This document shows positions 9,348-18,611 of a stretch of DNA of 64,000 bases, one piece after another; positions within the stretch are counted from its first letter, which is position 1; every line of letters begins with the position of its first letter. Under the pieces are notes generated by a model that made no database searches, was not told where the DNA came from, and saw nothing but the letters and a program-made list of their open reading frames with translations. The stretch covers positions 310,001 to 374,000 of the forward strand of contig CAVTEU010000006.1 in the NCBI GenBank assembly GCA_963733905.1. Direction: 5' to 3'. A program made the position numbers and the translations under genes. This DNA is from DATADW01 sp963733905. Its GTDB lineage: Bacteria > Actinomycetota > Acidimicrobiia > Spongiisociales > DATADW01.

Positions 9348-10743
9348 TCACGAGTTGACCAATCGAATGGATGTCAGCGGCACCCGAGAACTCGCTGAGT
9401 CGCCGCGAGGTCGGAACTGGTCGCGAGGCCCGCGTGGTTCACGGTGGGTCGGGCCCGGTGTTGTATTTGTGTCCGAGTCGGCTGGTCCAGGTGTACCCGT
9501 TGGGGGTTCGTTGCAGGGTCCATCGGCGTGGTGTTTGACGTTGTGGTCGTGGCGGCACAGCGGTTCGAGGTTGGGTTCGGTGGTCGGCCCACCTCGGGCG
9601 TGGTCGATGGTGTGGTCGAGGTCGCAGTCGGCTGCCGGCATGCGGCACCCGGGAAAGACACAGGTGGGGGAGCGTGCCTCCACCGTGCGGCGCAGATCGG
9701 TGGTGGGTCTTCTCCGGGTGGTCCCGTTCCACAGCACCGCATCCGTCGTCGGGGTCGGTGACCTTCACCCGCCACTGCGAGCGTGCTGGCCTCCGACCAC
9801 TTGGCGGGCGAGGTCGGCGACCACCGGTCCGTAGCCGTTGAGCTCCCCGGGGTGTCGGAGAGTCCGATCAGGGTGGCGAGGTCGACGGTGATGTCCACCA
9901 TCCCTGCTGGTCACCGTTGGGTTCCCCGGTGTTCTCCCCGCACAGCAGGTCCAGGGTGATGTCGACTCGTAGTTGGTCGATGCTGCGGGGGTCCCCTTCC
10001 CGTTTCAACTGGTGGGCCAGTCGGTTGACGTGTCTCATCGCCGCCACCGCCTTGTCGGCGGGGAGACGGCTGGCCACCAGCTCGGCGGTGCCGTCGCATC
10101 CGTGGTGCAACACCAGGTGACGCTGCTCGATTGCCGTCTCGTAGCGGCGGGTGGCGTCAGCGGGGTCCAACCCGAGGGTGACCCTACGGAGCCGGGCGGC
10201 AACTGGCCGGTGGTGGACCGGGGAGCAGAGTCCAACACCACATCGACCGCCTCTCGGGCCGTGGTCCTCGTCGAGGTGGCTGGTCCCTTCGCAGAGCACC
10301 CGGGCCCGGGGGAGGTCGATGCAGACCGGTCCGACAGTGCTTCCCACACTCTGGGGAGACGGGCCAGACCCAAAGCGAGGTCGAGGGCGATGTCGGCGGC
10401 TCGGCGGGTGAGCCGCAGGGCTGCCCGGATCTCGTCGGAGGCGTACTCCACCACCACCTCGGAACGTTCGGTGGTGTCAGCTTCGGTGGCGTGGGCCACC
10501 TCGGCCACGCTCCGCATGGAACTGGGCTTGGTCGTGGGCGACCTGCCGGGACCAAGCCTGCAGCAACACCACCAGGTCGTGACCGGTGAGCCGGGTGCGG
10601 TCGATCGAAGCCAACAGCGCGCCAAGCTCGGGTCCGGGGGGCATCTCCTCCAACTCCTCGGGGAGGGGCACCGCCCGTGGGTCGGGCACGGGGTCGGGCC
10701 AAACCCAACCGGATTGCTTCTCCGGTCAACAAGTCGTCTCCAT
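9348..10743 (-). pseudogene. DUF222/HNH endonuclease (13E12 repeat family), multiply frameshifted
   Basis: Reading the minus strand across frames gives a complete member of the actinobacterial DUF222-HNH family. The N-terminal DUF222 part includes PEELEEMPPGPELGALL, SVAEVAHATEADTTERSE and AALRLTRRAADIALDLA. The C-terminal HNH nuclease reads CVFPGCRMPAADCDLDHTI followed by HARGGPTTEPNLEPLCRHDH. At least six frame changes fall between about 10.51 and 9.74 kb, the densest in the window. Real decay is possible here, unlike the housekeeping genes, though sequencing error is as likely. These genes are mobile-like and often multicopy. It lies next to tRNA-Glu. The likely start is ATG 10743; TTG 10732 and GTG 10689 are alternatives. 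Confidence 0.75.
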
Positions 10744-10896
10744 CGAGCGTGGTTCATATTGGGGAAGCGCGTTCAGCGTACCACAGCGCACCGACAAACC
10801 GAACAAATGTTCGAGAGCGCCATAAGAAATCTCAATCATCAAGCGAGACCTCAGCGGCTCGGCGCGCGAACATCGCCTAGCGAACAAGAGGTGCTG

Positions 10897-11319
10897 ATGG
10901 ACGAAGCGGCCGAGAAGCCCTCACCCGTACTCCGTCCGATCGGGCGCGTCGAATCCCCCATTTCAAGGCCCGAGGACGCCCCCAAACAGGGCACGGAGGG
11001 TGCTCCGGAGGCGTGGGTGGTGCTCGAGGACAGAGTGGAGGTGGCGGCGAGGGACCTGCGTGCCGGCGACGAGGTCTACCTGCTCACCTGGCTCCATCGA
11101 GGGCGCCGCGATGTGCTCGTGGTCCACCCTCGCGATGACCCGCTTCAACCCGAGAAGGGTGTGTTCAGTACTCGGTCACAGGACCGGCCCAACCCGATCG
11201 GGTTGCACCGGGTCGAGGTCGTCGCCATCGAGGGAAATCGGATCCTGGTACGCAACCTGGAAGCCATCGACGGAACGCCCGTCATCGACATCAAGCCGGT
11301 GCTTGCCGGCGGCTACTGA
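10897..11319 (+). CDS. TrmO-like tRNA (t6A37) N6-methyltransferase family protein (TsaA/YaeB)
   Basis: A 140-residue member of the TsaA/VirR family. The conserved core is RPIGRVESPISRPEDAPKQG near residue 12, DEVYLLTWLHRGRRDVLVVHPR near residue 60, and GVFSTRSQDRPNPIGLHRVEV near residue 90, followed by DGTPVIDIKP. In E. coli the family founder TrmO methylates t6A37 of tRNA-Thr using SAM. This protein is shorter than E. coli TrmO and lacks its C-terminal domain, so the exact role is uncertain. ATG 10897 follows AAGAGG at 6-7 nt. It probably shares an mRNA with ridA, 71 nt downstream. Confidence 0.82.
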   Translation: MDEAAEKPSPVLRPIGRVESPISRPEDAPKQGTEGAPEAWVVLEDRVEVAARDLRAGDEVYLLTWLHRGRRDVLVVHPRDDPLQPEKGVFSTRSQDRPNPIGLHRVEVVAIEGNRILVRNLEAIDGTPVIDIKPVLAGGY

Positions 11320-11390
11320 CCGGGTGGCCGAAGTGAGTGGCAGCGACCTCAGAACGAGTAGACCCTCCAGATGGACCGTCAGGAGAGAGC

Positions 11391-11825
11391 ATGACTCACG
11401 ACCGAATCGAACTGATAAACATCGGCGAAACGGGCAAGTTCAACATGCCGTACACCCCGGCGATCAGGGTCTTGGGTGGGTTGCCGGTCTATTTGGCAGG
11501 TGTGACCGCGGCTCCGGTCTATCACAGTCATCCGCACGTCCCCGAGGAGTTTGACGGGATTCCAGAAGGCGCCGATCTTCAAGCAGAGATGACGGTGGAC
11601 AACCTGGAGTGGGTGCTCCAAGCTGTCGGAGGGGACCTGAGCGATGTCGTTGAGGTCACTCGCTACATCGTGGACATCGACCGCAACCAGGACGCGATCA
11701 ATCGGGTTTTGGGCGTCCGGTTCGGGTCGCTTCGCCCGGCAACCACAACAGTCGAGGTGACGCGACTTGCTACGGACTCGCGACTGGTTCTGGAACTCAA
11801 GGCGGTGGCCTATGTGGCCGGATGA
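11391..11825 (+). CDS. RidA/YjgF/Rid family protein
   Basis: A 144-residue Rid-family protein. The family core is visible in MTVDNLEWVLQAVGGDLSDVVEVTRYIVDI and, near the C-terminus, FGSLRPATTTVEVTRLATDSRLVLELKAVAY. The usual catalytic Arg (position 105 in RidA) falls in the RPATTTVEV segment. RidA hydrolyses reactive enamines/imines to 2-oxo acids and ammonia, but many subfamilies differ. ATG 11391 is preceded by AGGAGAGAGC. It converges with the adenine deaminase gene (79 nt apart), and a link to deaminase chemistry next door is only suggestive. Confidence 0.82.
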   Translation: MTHDRIELINIGETGKFNMPYTPAIRVLGGLPVYLAGVTAAPVYHSHPHVPEEFDGIPEGADLQAEMTVDNLEWVLQAVGGDLSDVVEVTRYIVDIDRNQDAINRVLGVRFGSLRPATTTVEVTRLATDSRLVLELKAVAYVAG

Positions 11826-11903
11826 GCTCTCTGGGATCCAAGGCACCTTGCAGACACGAGCGATCTCGAATATCGATTCGTGCAGGAGACCCGACCGAGG
11901 GTT

Positions 11904-13682
11904 CTAGCCGCCGTCCACAACGAGGTCGACGGCCTCTTGGCCGCCCTCTCTAGTGATACGAACCAAGCCGCGGTCGCACAATTTCAGAGCTGGGATGATC
12001 ACGGCGAGGCAGGCGAAGCCCACCGATGTGATCAGCCCGTCGAACCCGACGCGCAGGTCCGCAGCGATGGCATCTGCCACCGCCCGGCAGGATTCGATCA
12101 CCTCCGCCGAAGGCTTGTCCGAAAGGATGCCGAAAACCGGAGTGGACACTTCGGCCCGAACTCGACCGTCCTTGACGACAACGATCCCACCCTGCAACTC
12201 AATGACCCGATTGGCCGCCGCCGCCATGTCGTCTTCATCGACTCCAAGGACCATTAGGTTCATCAAACCCGGATTGATGGTCGTTGCTACGGCACCTGCG
12301 GCAAGGTCGAATCCGCGCAAAAGCCCCAGACCCTGGCGGGAGCCTCCTTCATGTCGGTCGATAACGGCCAGTGTGGCCAGACCCGTCGTCCGGTCCGGTA
12401 ACCCCGCGTTGAACTGCACGGCTTCAACAAGCTCTTCGGTCACCAGGGATCCCGGAGTTATACCGATGATTCGGACTCGAGCCTGGTCGAGACTGGGATC
12501 GAAAGCGAAGTCCGTGGCCCCGAAGCGGCGGTCGACGTGAACCGTTTCGTACCACTCGGTCGGATAAGCAACGCGTTGGGTTTCGAGCAGATACTCGCCT
12601 TGTCGAGCACTGAGCCGTCCACGAGAGACGACCAGTTCAACGGCGAAGTCGCGTAGGTCGCGCACGGCAGCAATGGAGGCGATGCGGCCCGGAGCGATGG
12701 ACCCGTAATCTCTGGCCACCCCAAGCCCTTCCGCCGCGGTCAATGTGGCCATGCGAACCGCCTCGATTGGTGGGACCCCATGAGCGACCGCAAGTCGGAG
12801 CTTGTAGTCCATGTGGCCATCGCGTGACAGCGAGTGCAACTCCTGCTCGTCGGTGGCGAGGCTGAAGTTCCTCGGATCGCCGCCCTTTTCGGTTATGGCT
12901 CGCACCACTGTTGCCATATCTCGGGAGCCTGACCCTTCTCGGATCTGGACGGTGATACCAAGACGTGCCATTTCGATTGCCTGCTCAGCGGTGCCGGTTT
13001 CGTGGTCAGTCATCACCCCCAGGGCCACAGAAGCCTGCAGGGCTGGTCCAGTGAGCCCCTCGAGGTGGCCCTCCACGGCAAGGCGCCGTTCGAGCGCCAC
13101 TTCGTAGAAACGGCGGATCTCGGCGAGTGGGATTCGGCTCGAGGCGAGATTCCATTCACGAATCGCGACAGCGGATTGATGCTGGGCCAGGTGAACCAGG
13201 TCTTCCAATCCGAACCTGTCGGTATTGCCGAAAGCGCCAAACCCGAGCGCGGTGGCGTGGAATGGGGAGAGAAGGATGTCGAGTCCTGTGCCTTCGCTGC
13301 GGGAAATGAGTTCCTCGATAGCCACCCGACCGCTGATAACTCCCGGCTCGTAGAAGTCGGTGCATATCGCCGCAGTCCCACGAGGAACCAGAACCTCAGC
13401 GAGGCGTTCGATGGTCAACTGCGATCCACCAATGTGGATATGAGGCTCGATCAGGCCCGGCAGCAGTATCAATCCCGAGCAATCCACCACCTCAGTGGTG
13501 GGTCCCAAACAGTGATCGATCTCACCAACGGCGGCGATTCTGGTGCCGCTGATCGCGACGTCACCATGCAGAATATGGCCCGTGTACACCTCAACGTAGG
13601 CGCCCCCACGCAGGACGAGATCGGCCGTACCGTCCCCTGCCGCCGCCGCAGCCGCGCTCAGACGCTCATCGGCGTGGCTCAT
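11904..13682 (-). CDS. ade: Adenine deaminase family amidohydrolase
   Basis: A 592-residue amidohydrolase of the adenine deaminase (Ade) family, expected to convert adenine to hypoxanthine and ammonia. The N-terminal composite domain (DLVLRGGAYVEVYTG) leads into the metal-dependent barrel: GLIEPHIHIG near residue 80 (HxH), GTAAICTDFYEPGVISG near residue 105, EGHLEGL near residue 215, MTDHETGTAEQA near residue 235 and SLATDEQ near residue 290. The C-terminal domain contains GGSRQGLGLLRGFDL and KDGRVRAEVSTPVFGILSDKP. The HIHI and TDE positions differ slightly from the common HxHxES and TDD forms, so a related purine or aminohydrolase substrate is possible. The ATG has an excellent ribosome site (TAGGAGGT, 8 nt). 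The gene begins 18 nt after the ABC ATPase gene and is the last gene of that operon. Confidence 0.85.
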   Translation of the reverse strand: MSHADERLSAAAAAAGDGTADLVLRGGAYVEVYTGHILHGDVAISGTRIAAVGEIDHCLGPTTEVVDCSGLILLPGLIEPHIHIGGSQLTIERLAEVLVPRGTAAICTDFYEPGVISGRVAIEELISRSEGTGLDILLSPFHATALGFGAFGNTDRFGLEDLVHLAQHQSAVAIREWNLASSRIPLAEIRRFYEVALERRLAVEGHLEGLTGPALQASVALGVMTDHETGTAEQAIEMARLGITVQIREGSGSRDMATVVRAITEKGGDPRNFSLATDEQELHSLSRDGHMDYKLRLAVAHGVPPIEAVRMATLTAAEGLGVARDYGSIAPGRIASIAAVRDLRDFAVELVVSRGRLSARQGEYLLETQRVAYPTEWYETVHVDRRFGATDFAFDPSLDQARVRIIGITPGSLVTEELVEAVQFNAGLPDRTTGLATLAVIDRHEGGSRQGLGLLRGFDLAAGAVATTINPGLMNLMVLGVDEDDMAAAANRVIELQGGIVVVKDGRVRAEVSTPVFGILSDKPSAEVIESCRAVADAIAADLRVGFDGLITSVGFACLAVIIPALKLCDRGLVRITREGGQEAVDLVVDGG

Positions 13683-13700
13683 GTCCTTCTACCTCCTAGA

Positions 13701-15209
13701 TCACGGAACCATCAACTGCAGAATTCGATCGTGGTCCAACTCGTTCCGACCCAACCTGGCGACGATTCTGCCCAGGCGCATGACGTAGACCACGTCGGCG
13801 CCATCGATGACTTCCTCGATTTCGGAACTAGCGATCAATGCGCAACGGTTTCCGGTGCGAACCACGTCTCGAATCAAGCCGAGAACCTCGGCTTTGGAGT
13901 GGACATCGATGCCTTGGGTTGGCTCGTCGAGCAGTAGGACGACAGGGTCCGCTTCGAGGGCCTTTGCTACAGCCACCTTCTGTTGGTTTCCTCCGCTGAG
14001 CGCACCGGCGAGAGTTGAACTCGATGCGGGTCGGAGAGCGAAGCGGCGGACATATTCATTCGCGACTTGCTGCTCTCTGCGTAAGAGCCGGATGATTCCG
14101 CGCTTCGATGAGGAGCGGCTAGGCAAAGCGATGTTGTCCTTGATCGACATTGGCGCCACCACACCACCGGACCGTCGGTCCGCAGGGACCAAAACCACTC
14201 CGTGTCGGATTGCCTCGGCAACCGAACCCATGCGGATCTCGGCTCCTCGGACCGTTACACCCCCGGAGTCGATGTCGAGGAGCCCGGCGAGGCACGCCAG
14301 GAGACGGCTTTGTCCACCGCCCTGTAACCCGACCAGAGCCACTATCTGCCCGGGTCGTGCCTCGAGTTCAACGTCGGAAAAGTCGCCGGCCCGAGTCAGG
14401 CCAGTGATGGTCAACACTGGATGGCCTGCGATCTTGTTCTCGGCGAGCGGGGTGACGCGGGCTGTCCGGCCATCGACGTCCTCATCACCGGCCATCAAGG
14501 AAATGAGTTCCTCGCGGTCCATCGCTCCGGCCGCGTACGTGCCCAAGCTGCGCCCGTCCCGGAGCACGGTTATCCGGTCGGCCAGTTGCATCACCTCACC
14601 TAGCCGGTGGCTCACATAGAGGATCGCTTCGCCCTCGTCTCGAAGTTGGCGGAGCCGTGCCAGCAACCACTCGGTGTCGGCTTCGGGAAGAACAGCCGTC
14701 GGCTCATCTAGAACCATCACTTGTGCCTCGGCGAGCAGAGCGCGGGCGATTTGGGCAAGGCGGAGCTCGGAGACCCCCAAGTCGGCGGGGTACGCCGAGT
14801 CGGCGTACCCCGCTCCGAGCCTTTGCAACATGGCGCCTACCCGCCGTCTCTCCTCAGCGCCCAGCTGTTCGCGGCGCACCCAGAACCGCTCCTGCCCCAA
14901 CATCACGCTGCGGCCAATAGGGAGGGACGGAAGCGCGACCACCTCCTGCGGCACCACCGTGATACCCCTACGCCGCGCCTCCCATGGGCGCAGGTCAACC
15001 AGTTGGGTCCCGTGCAACTCGATCACACCCGAGTCAGGGGCAATGAGCCCGGCGAGGATCCTCACCAAGGTTGACTTCCCCGCGCCGTTCAGCCCGACGA
15101 TTGCGTGAATCTCGCCGGGCTCGAGTGTGAGATCGACCTGGTGAAGCGCCTGGACGCCGGGGTACGCCTTGGAGATTGACCGCAGCGACACAGCAGGAAG
15201 CGCGCTCAT
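13701..15209 (-). CDS. CUT2-type ABC importer, double ATP-binding subunit (RbsA/MglA-like)
   Basis: About 500 residues with two ABC domains, as in ribose/galactose/autoinducer-2 importers and the purine-nucleoside type. Domain 1 has Walker A GLNGAGKS near residue 40, signature LGVSELRLAQIARAL (degenerate LSGGQ) and Walker B VMVLDEPTAVL. Domain 2 has a degenerate Walker A (GLQGGGQSRLL), an intact signature LSGGNQQKVAVAKAL and Walker B VVLLLDEPTQGID. This asymmetry is typical of the family. ATG 15209 is preferred because the conserved start (LRSISKAYPGVQAL) follows closely; GTG 15248 would add 13 residues. It lies between the lipoprotein gene (69 nt) and the adenine deaminase gene (18 nt). Confidence 0.9.
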   Translation of the reverse strand: MSALPAVSLRSISKAYPGVQALHQVDLTLEPGEIHAIVGLNGAGKSTLVRILAGLIAPDSGVIELHGTQLVDLRPWEARRRGITVVPQEVVALPSLPIGRSVMLGQERFWVRREQLGAEERRRVGAMLQRLGAGYADSAYPADLGVSELRLAQIARALLAEAQVMVLDEPTAVLPEADTEWLLARLRQLRDEGEAILYVSHRLGEVMQLADRITVLRDGRSLGTYAAGAMDREELISLMAGDEDVDGRTARVTPLAENKIAGHPVLTITGLTRAGDFSDVELEARPGQIVALVGLQGGGQSRLLACLAGLLDIDSGGVTVRGAEIRMGSVAEAIRHGVVLVPADRRSGGVVAPMSIKDNIALPSRSSSKRGIIRLLRREQQVANEYVRRFALRPASSSTLAGALSGGNQQKVAVAKALEADPVVLLLDEPTQGIDVHSKAEVLGLIRDVVRTGNRCALIASSEIEEVIDGADVVYVMRLGRIVARLGRNELDHDRILQLMVP

Positions 15210-15278
15210 GATGGTCCCGCAATTGGGCGGCGATGGCGTGACGAGCACTCGTCCTTGGTCACGAGCGGCGGGTCCGAA

Positions 15279-16412
15279 TCAATTGTCGGTTATGAGCTCG
15301 TGGTCGGCTACGGGTGTTCCGATGTCGTCCACGGTGAATAGCGGGGCAGGTATGCAAGTGACTTGCGGAACCTCTTCGCCATTCAGCAACGAGATCGCTC
15401 TGCCGACACCCATTCTTCCCATCGTGACCGGCTCAATGCCAAATACCGAGTCGAGCCACCCCTCTTCGAGCGCGGTGATCGAGTCCGGTTCGTACCCGAA
15501 GCTGACGTAAGGCACTTGACCCTGGTACTCGGCTGGCAGGGCCGCCGGCTGGAGGATGAAGTAGTGCACCGACATGATCCAATCGATATTGGGATTCGCC
15601 TGTATTGCGTCCTCGAACGAAGCAAGGCCCTCGGCTGGATCTACGAGTTGGGTCGGCGCCGCCACGATCTCCAGGTTGGGATATTGCTCGGCAACTCGGT
15701 CGGTGAAGCCGAGCGTCCGTTTCCTCGACCAGGTGGCATTGGCGGGGCCGGCGATGATGATTCCGGCGCCTCCGTCGTCACCAACTACTTCGGCCACCCT
15801 GTCTGCTGCCAGTTGCCCGAGCACATAGTCGTCTTGCATCACCATGGTCACGTCAGCGTGTGCAACCTCGGTCGAAATGTTGACCACCGGTAGCTCCGAC
15901 TCGATTGCCGTATCGACCACCGGCACCGACCCTTGGATGTCAGACGGGGCCATGACAAGACCATTGGTGCCTCGTGAGATCGCATCCCCGATCTGGTTTA
16001 GTTGGAGGTCTGGGGATGCATAGCCCTCGGCGGCAAGAGTGGTCACCTCGACGCCCGCTTCGGCTCCGGCATCGTGGGCGCCATCATCGATCGCCTGGTA
16101 GTAGTAGCCGGCGAGGCTCACCTGCATGAGGGTCAGGTCGTACGGCTCTGCGGGCTCAGGAAGCTCGTACGCGACTACGTCCTCAGGCGTCGGGCTTTCA
16201 TCGCATGCCAATGTCTGCCGGAGCGCGTCATCGGCAGAGCCGCCGGCAGTGGTGTCAACCGCGCTTGTCGCCGAGCCCGCCGTGGTGGCAACCGAACTGG
16301 TCTCGGTACCAGACGTTGTGTCACCGGTCGCGCCACCGCACGCCATCACAAGCAGACCCAGCAGAATCGTCAGCACCATCGGCCTGTAGCTCACCAACAT
16401 TTTCCAACTCAC
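15279..16412 (-). CDS. Sugar/nucleoside-type ABC substrate-binding lipoprotein
   Basis: A 377-residue periplasmic-binding-type lipoprotein (Peripla_BP_4 class). The signal peptide has a hydrophobic core (LTILLGLLVMAC) and lipobox LVMAC, Cys about residue 25, followed by a Thr/Ser/Ala linker (TTSGTETSSVATTAG). The type-I binding fold then begins near LTLMQVSLAGYYYQAI, with typical blocks GLVMAPSDIQG, VVNISTEVAHADVTMVMQDDY, AGIIIAGPANATWSRKRTLGF and WIMSVHYFILQPAAL. The ligand cannot be read from sequence. The GTG start has a strong ribosome site (GGAGGAG). It is the second gene of the operon, 42 nt after the permease. Confidence 0.9.
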   Translation of the reverse strand: MSWKMLVSYRPMVLTILLGLLVMACGGATGDTTSGTETSSVATTAGSATSAVDTTAGGSADDALRQTLACDESPTPEDVVAYELPEPAEPYDLTLMQVSLAGYYYQAIDDGAHDAGAEAGVEVTTLAAEGYASPDLQLNQIGDAISRGTNGLVMAPSDIQGSVPVVDTAIESELPVVNISTEVAHADVTMVMQDDYVLGQLAADRVAEVVGDDGGAGIIIAGPANATWSRKRTLGFTDRVAEQYPNLEIVAAPTQLVDPAEGLASFEDAIQANPNIDWIMSVHYFILQPAALPAEYQGQVPYVSFGYEPDSITALEEGWLDSVFGIEPVTMGRMGVGRAISLLNGEEVPQVTCIPAPLFTVDDIGTPVADHELITDN

Positions 16413-16454
16413 AGTCTCCTCCTTCGTTTGCTTGCAGGTCTCACGAATCGGGTT

Positions 16455-17519
16455 TCACACGACGTCACCTCCGGATGACATGCTTGACCCGGGTGAGGCA
16501 GGTTGAGGTCGACGGCCCGGCCAGATCGGTCTGCTGGAGCGGATACGGTCGATGAGCACTGCGGCCACGAGCACGATTCCGGTGAGGATCTCCTGGATGA
16601 ACTCTGAGAGCCCGGCGATGTTCATTCCGGTAGTCATGACGCTGAGCAGGGCAACACCAAGGATCACTCCCGAGAGCCGTCCCACTCCTCCGCCTATGGC
16701 GACGCCGCCGATAACGGCGGTGGCGATGGAGAGCAGTTCGAAGCCCTGGCCCAGGCTCGCCTGTCCGACAGAAACCCTCGATGCCAGCATCAGACCGGCC
16801 ACTCCAGCGAGAAAGCCGCAAGCGGTATAGGCGAGCAGTTCGTATCGCCGAGCGCGGACGCCAGCCAGCACGGCCGTCTCACGGCTGCCTCCGATCGCAT
16901 ATATGTAGAGGCCCGGTCGGGTTCGTGACAGAAGTACAGAGGCCACCAAGAAAACGACGGCTGCGATGCCCACCGTCGATGGGATCGGTCCCCAATCGCC
17001 ACCGCCGAATACCTGGAAACCCGGTGGAAGGCCAGAGACGGATGCCCCATCGCTCAGCTGGTTGGCCAATCCACGAGCTATGGCGAGCATCGCGAGCGTC
17101 GTCACAAACGGCGTTACCCGCGCCCAGGCAATGAGCACTCCATTCGTGAGGCCGACTGCCGTACCGGTGGCAAGACCGGCAAGGATTCCGGGGACAACAC
17201 CGAAGTCCACCATCACGAGGGCACCGACTGTGCTGGAAAGCCCCATGTTCGCCCCCACGGAGATGTCAAAGCCGCCTACCAGGAGGGCAAAGCTTTGTCC
17301 TATCGCGACAACTGCCAAGACCGCACCTTGTCGAGCCATGTTCTCGACGTTGCGAACGGTGGCGAACTGATCCGGGTACAGGACCGTGAAGATCCCGGCG
17401 AGAATGAGTACGCCCACGACAAGCTGCCAGGCAGTCTTGGAACGCCTTGTCCCGCGGGCGGGTCCAACCGGGCTCGGACCAGGCTGGACGGCGGAGGCGT
17501 CACTCACTGTGGGCACCAT
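16455..17519 (-). CDS. CUT2-type ABC importer permease (RbsC-like)
   Basis: A 354-residue inner-membrane permease of the BPD_transp_2 family with about nine hydrophobic segments. Conserved blocks are AVVAIGQSFALLVGGFDISVGANMG near residue 75, AWARVTPFVTTLAMLAIARGLA near residue 130, and AVIGGVAIGGGVGRLSGVILGVALL near residue 280. The frame is open to 17693, but ATG 17519 (MVPTVSDAS) gives the usual family length and a short cytoplasmic N-terminus. It is first in the operon permease-lipoprotein-ATPase-deaminase. The C-terminal tail is short and Pro/Ser-rich. Confidence 0.88.
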   Translation of the reverse strand: MVPTVSDASAVQPGPSPVGPARGTRRSKTAWQLVVGVLILAGIFTVLYPDQFATVRNVENMARQGAVLAVVAIGQSFALLVGGFDISVGANMGLSSTVGALVMVDFGVVPGILAGLATGTAVGLTNGVLIAWARVTPFVTTLAMLAIARGLANQLSDGASVSGLPPGFQVFGGGDWGPIPSTVGIAAVVFLVASVLLSRTRPGLYIYAIGGSRETAVLAGVRARRYELLAYTACGFLAGVAGLMLASRVSVGQASLGQGFELLSIATAVIGGVAIGGGVGRLSGVILGVALLSVMTTGMNIAGLSEFIQEILTGIVLVAAVLIDRIRSSRPIWPGRRPQPASPGSSMSSGGDVV

Positions 17520-17800
17520 CACCCCAGGCGAACAGGCACCGATCTCGCGGGTTCCGCGGACCGGCAACAACAGCGTTTCGGCAGCGTCTGCAGCCTTTCC
17601 CTCCCGCAACCGATTGCATGCGCGCACTCTATCCGGGGTGATGGTGCGGCACTGGACGTTGCCGAGGGGCCTATTTGCTGATAGCGAGCTCACTCGACTG
17701 CGGCTTGCTCGTCAATCCGCGTCATCGACCTCGACGGGAATAGGACGACGCGTGTCTGGAAGCCGACGATGGCACGCCTGGTCCTCGACATCGGTGCCCG
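17520..17800 (-). other. Intergenic region upstream of the ABC-adenine deaminase operon
   Basis: No convincing gene. On the minus strand a possible -35 TTGACG lies at 17710-17715, but a matching -10 is not clear. The open frame that extends the permease to 17693 shows no conserved residues and is better read as the operon leader. The region would hold the operon promoter and any operator. Confidence 0.35.
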
Positions 17801-18583
17801 TCACCCGGGCGAACCCAACCTTGTTGCCACCCAGATCTCCTCGGCGGGCCATTTGCTGGCCCATTCGGCAGTGACGTAGTCGTAGTAATCGTGGTTAGCC
17901 GCCCCTTCCGGGGCGAACAGCTCGATGAGCCGATCAACCACGAATCCGTTACCTCGGAGCAGATCGATCCAGTCGCCATGACCGAGATGGAACTCGACCT
18001 CACCGGTATCGTCCCATTCGACCTTCCAGAGACCCCGCTGGGGACGGGTCAGCCGCTCCTCAACGGGCGGCTCCAGCGTGGAGCAGAGCACCACCAGCGT
18101 CGAGTTCCGCAGGAAAACCAGACGTCCGCCGGGGCGGAGGAGCCGCGCCGCTTCTGGAATCCAGCGATACGGGTCGGCCCATATCGAGGCCCCATACTCG
18201 GAGAGGGCGAGGTCGAAAGATGCATCGGGCAGCGGGACGCTCTCGGCTGCGGCCTCCACTAGCGGGAAGTGGAGGTCGAACACTCGCTGCATCTCGCGTG
18301 CCGTAGCCAGCTGAGCCGCGGTCGGGTCCACTCCGACCGGTCGCGCTCCGCGCTTGGCTAGCCAGGCCGAGAAGTAGGCAGTACCACATCCGAGCTCGAC
18401 GACGTCGAGTCCGGCGACGTCTTCGAAAACACCCACGGACGAGTCGGGGATGGCGAAGACCCCCCAAGCAATATCGTCCTGCGACCAGGCTCCGTGCGCC
18501 GCCGGCCCGGTGTGCTCGAGATTTGCCTTGGTCCAGATCTCGATGTTGTGCGGAACGTATTCGGGATATTCAATCGAGGTCAT
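17801..18583 (-). CDS. Class I SAM-dependent methyltransferase
   Basis: A 260-residue methyltransferase of the Methyltransf_11 type. SAM-binding motif I is VVELGCGTAYFSAWLAKRG near residue 65, with acidic motif II VGVDPTAAQ, motif post-II AESVPLPDASFDLALSEYG near residue 120 and RLLRPGGRLVFLRNS near residue 150. The C-terminal half is rich in Trp, Glu and Asp (WKVEWDDTGEVEFHLGHGDW). The substrate is unknown; the N-terminal EIWTKANLEHTG segment recurs in annotated ubiquinone/sterol-type methyltransferases but this is weak evidence. It sits between MmcQ and the ABC operon on the same strand. Confidence 0.85.
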   Translation of the reverse strand: MTSIEYPEYVPHNIEIWTKANLEHTGPAAHGAWSQDDIAWGVFAIPDSSVGVFEDVAGLDVVELGCGTAYFSAWLAKRGARPVGVDPTAAQLATAREMQRVFDLHFPLVEAAAESVPLPDASFDLALSEYGASIWADPYRWIPEAARLLRPGGRLVFLRNSTLVVLCSTLEPPVEERLTRPQRGLWKVEWDDTGEVEFHLGHGDWIDLLRGNGFVVDRLIELFAPEGAANHDYYDYVTAEWASKWPAEEIWVATRLGSPG

Positions 18584-18611
18584 GAGAAGGGCTCGCTATC
18601 GGTGTTTTCGC

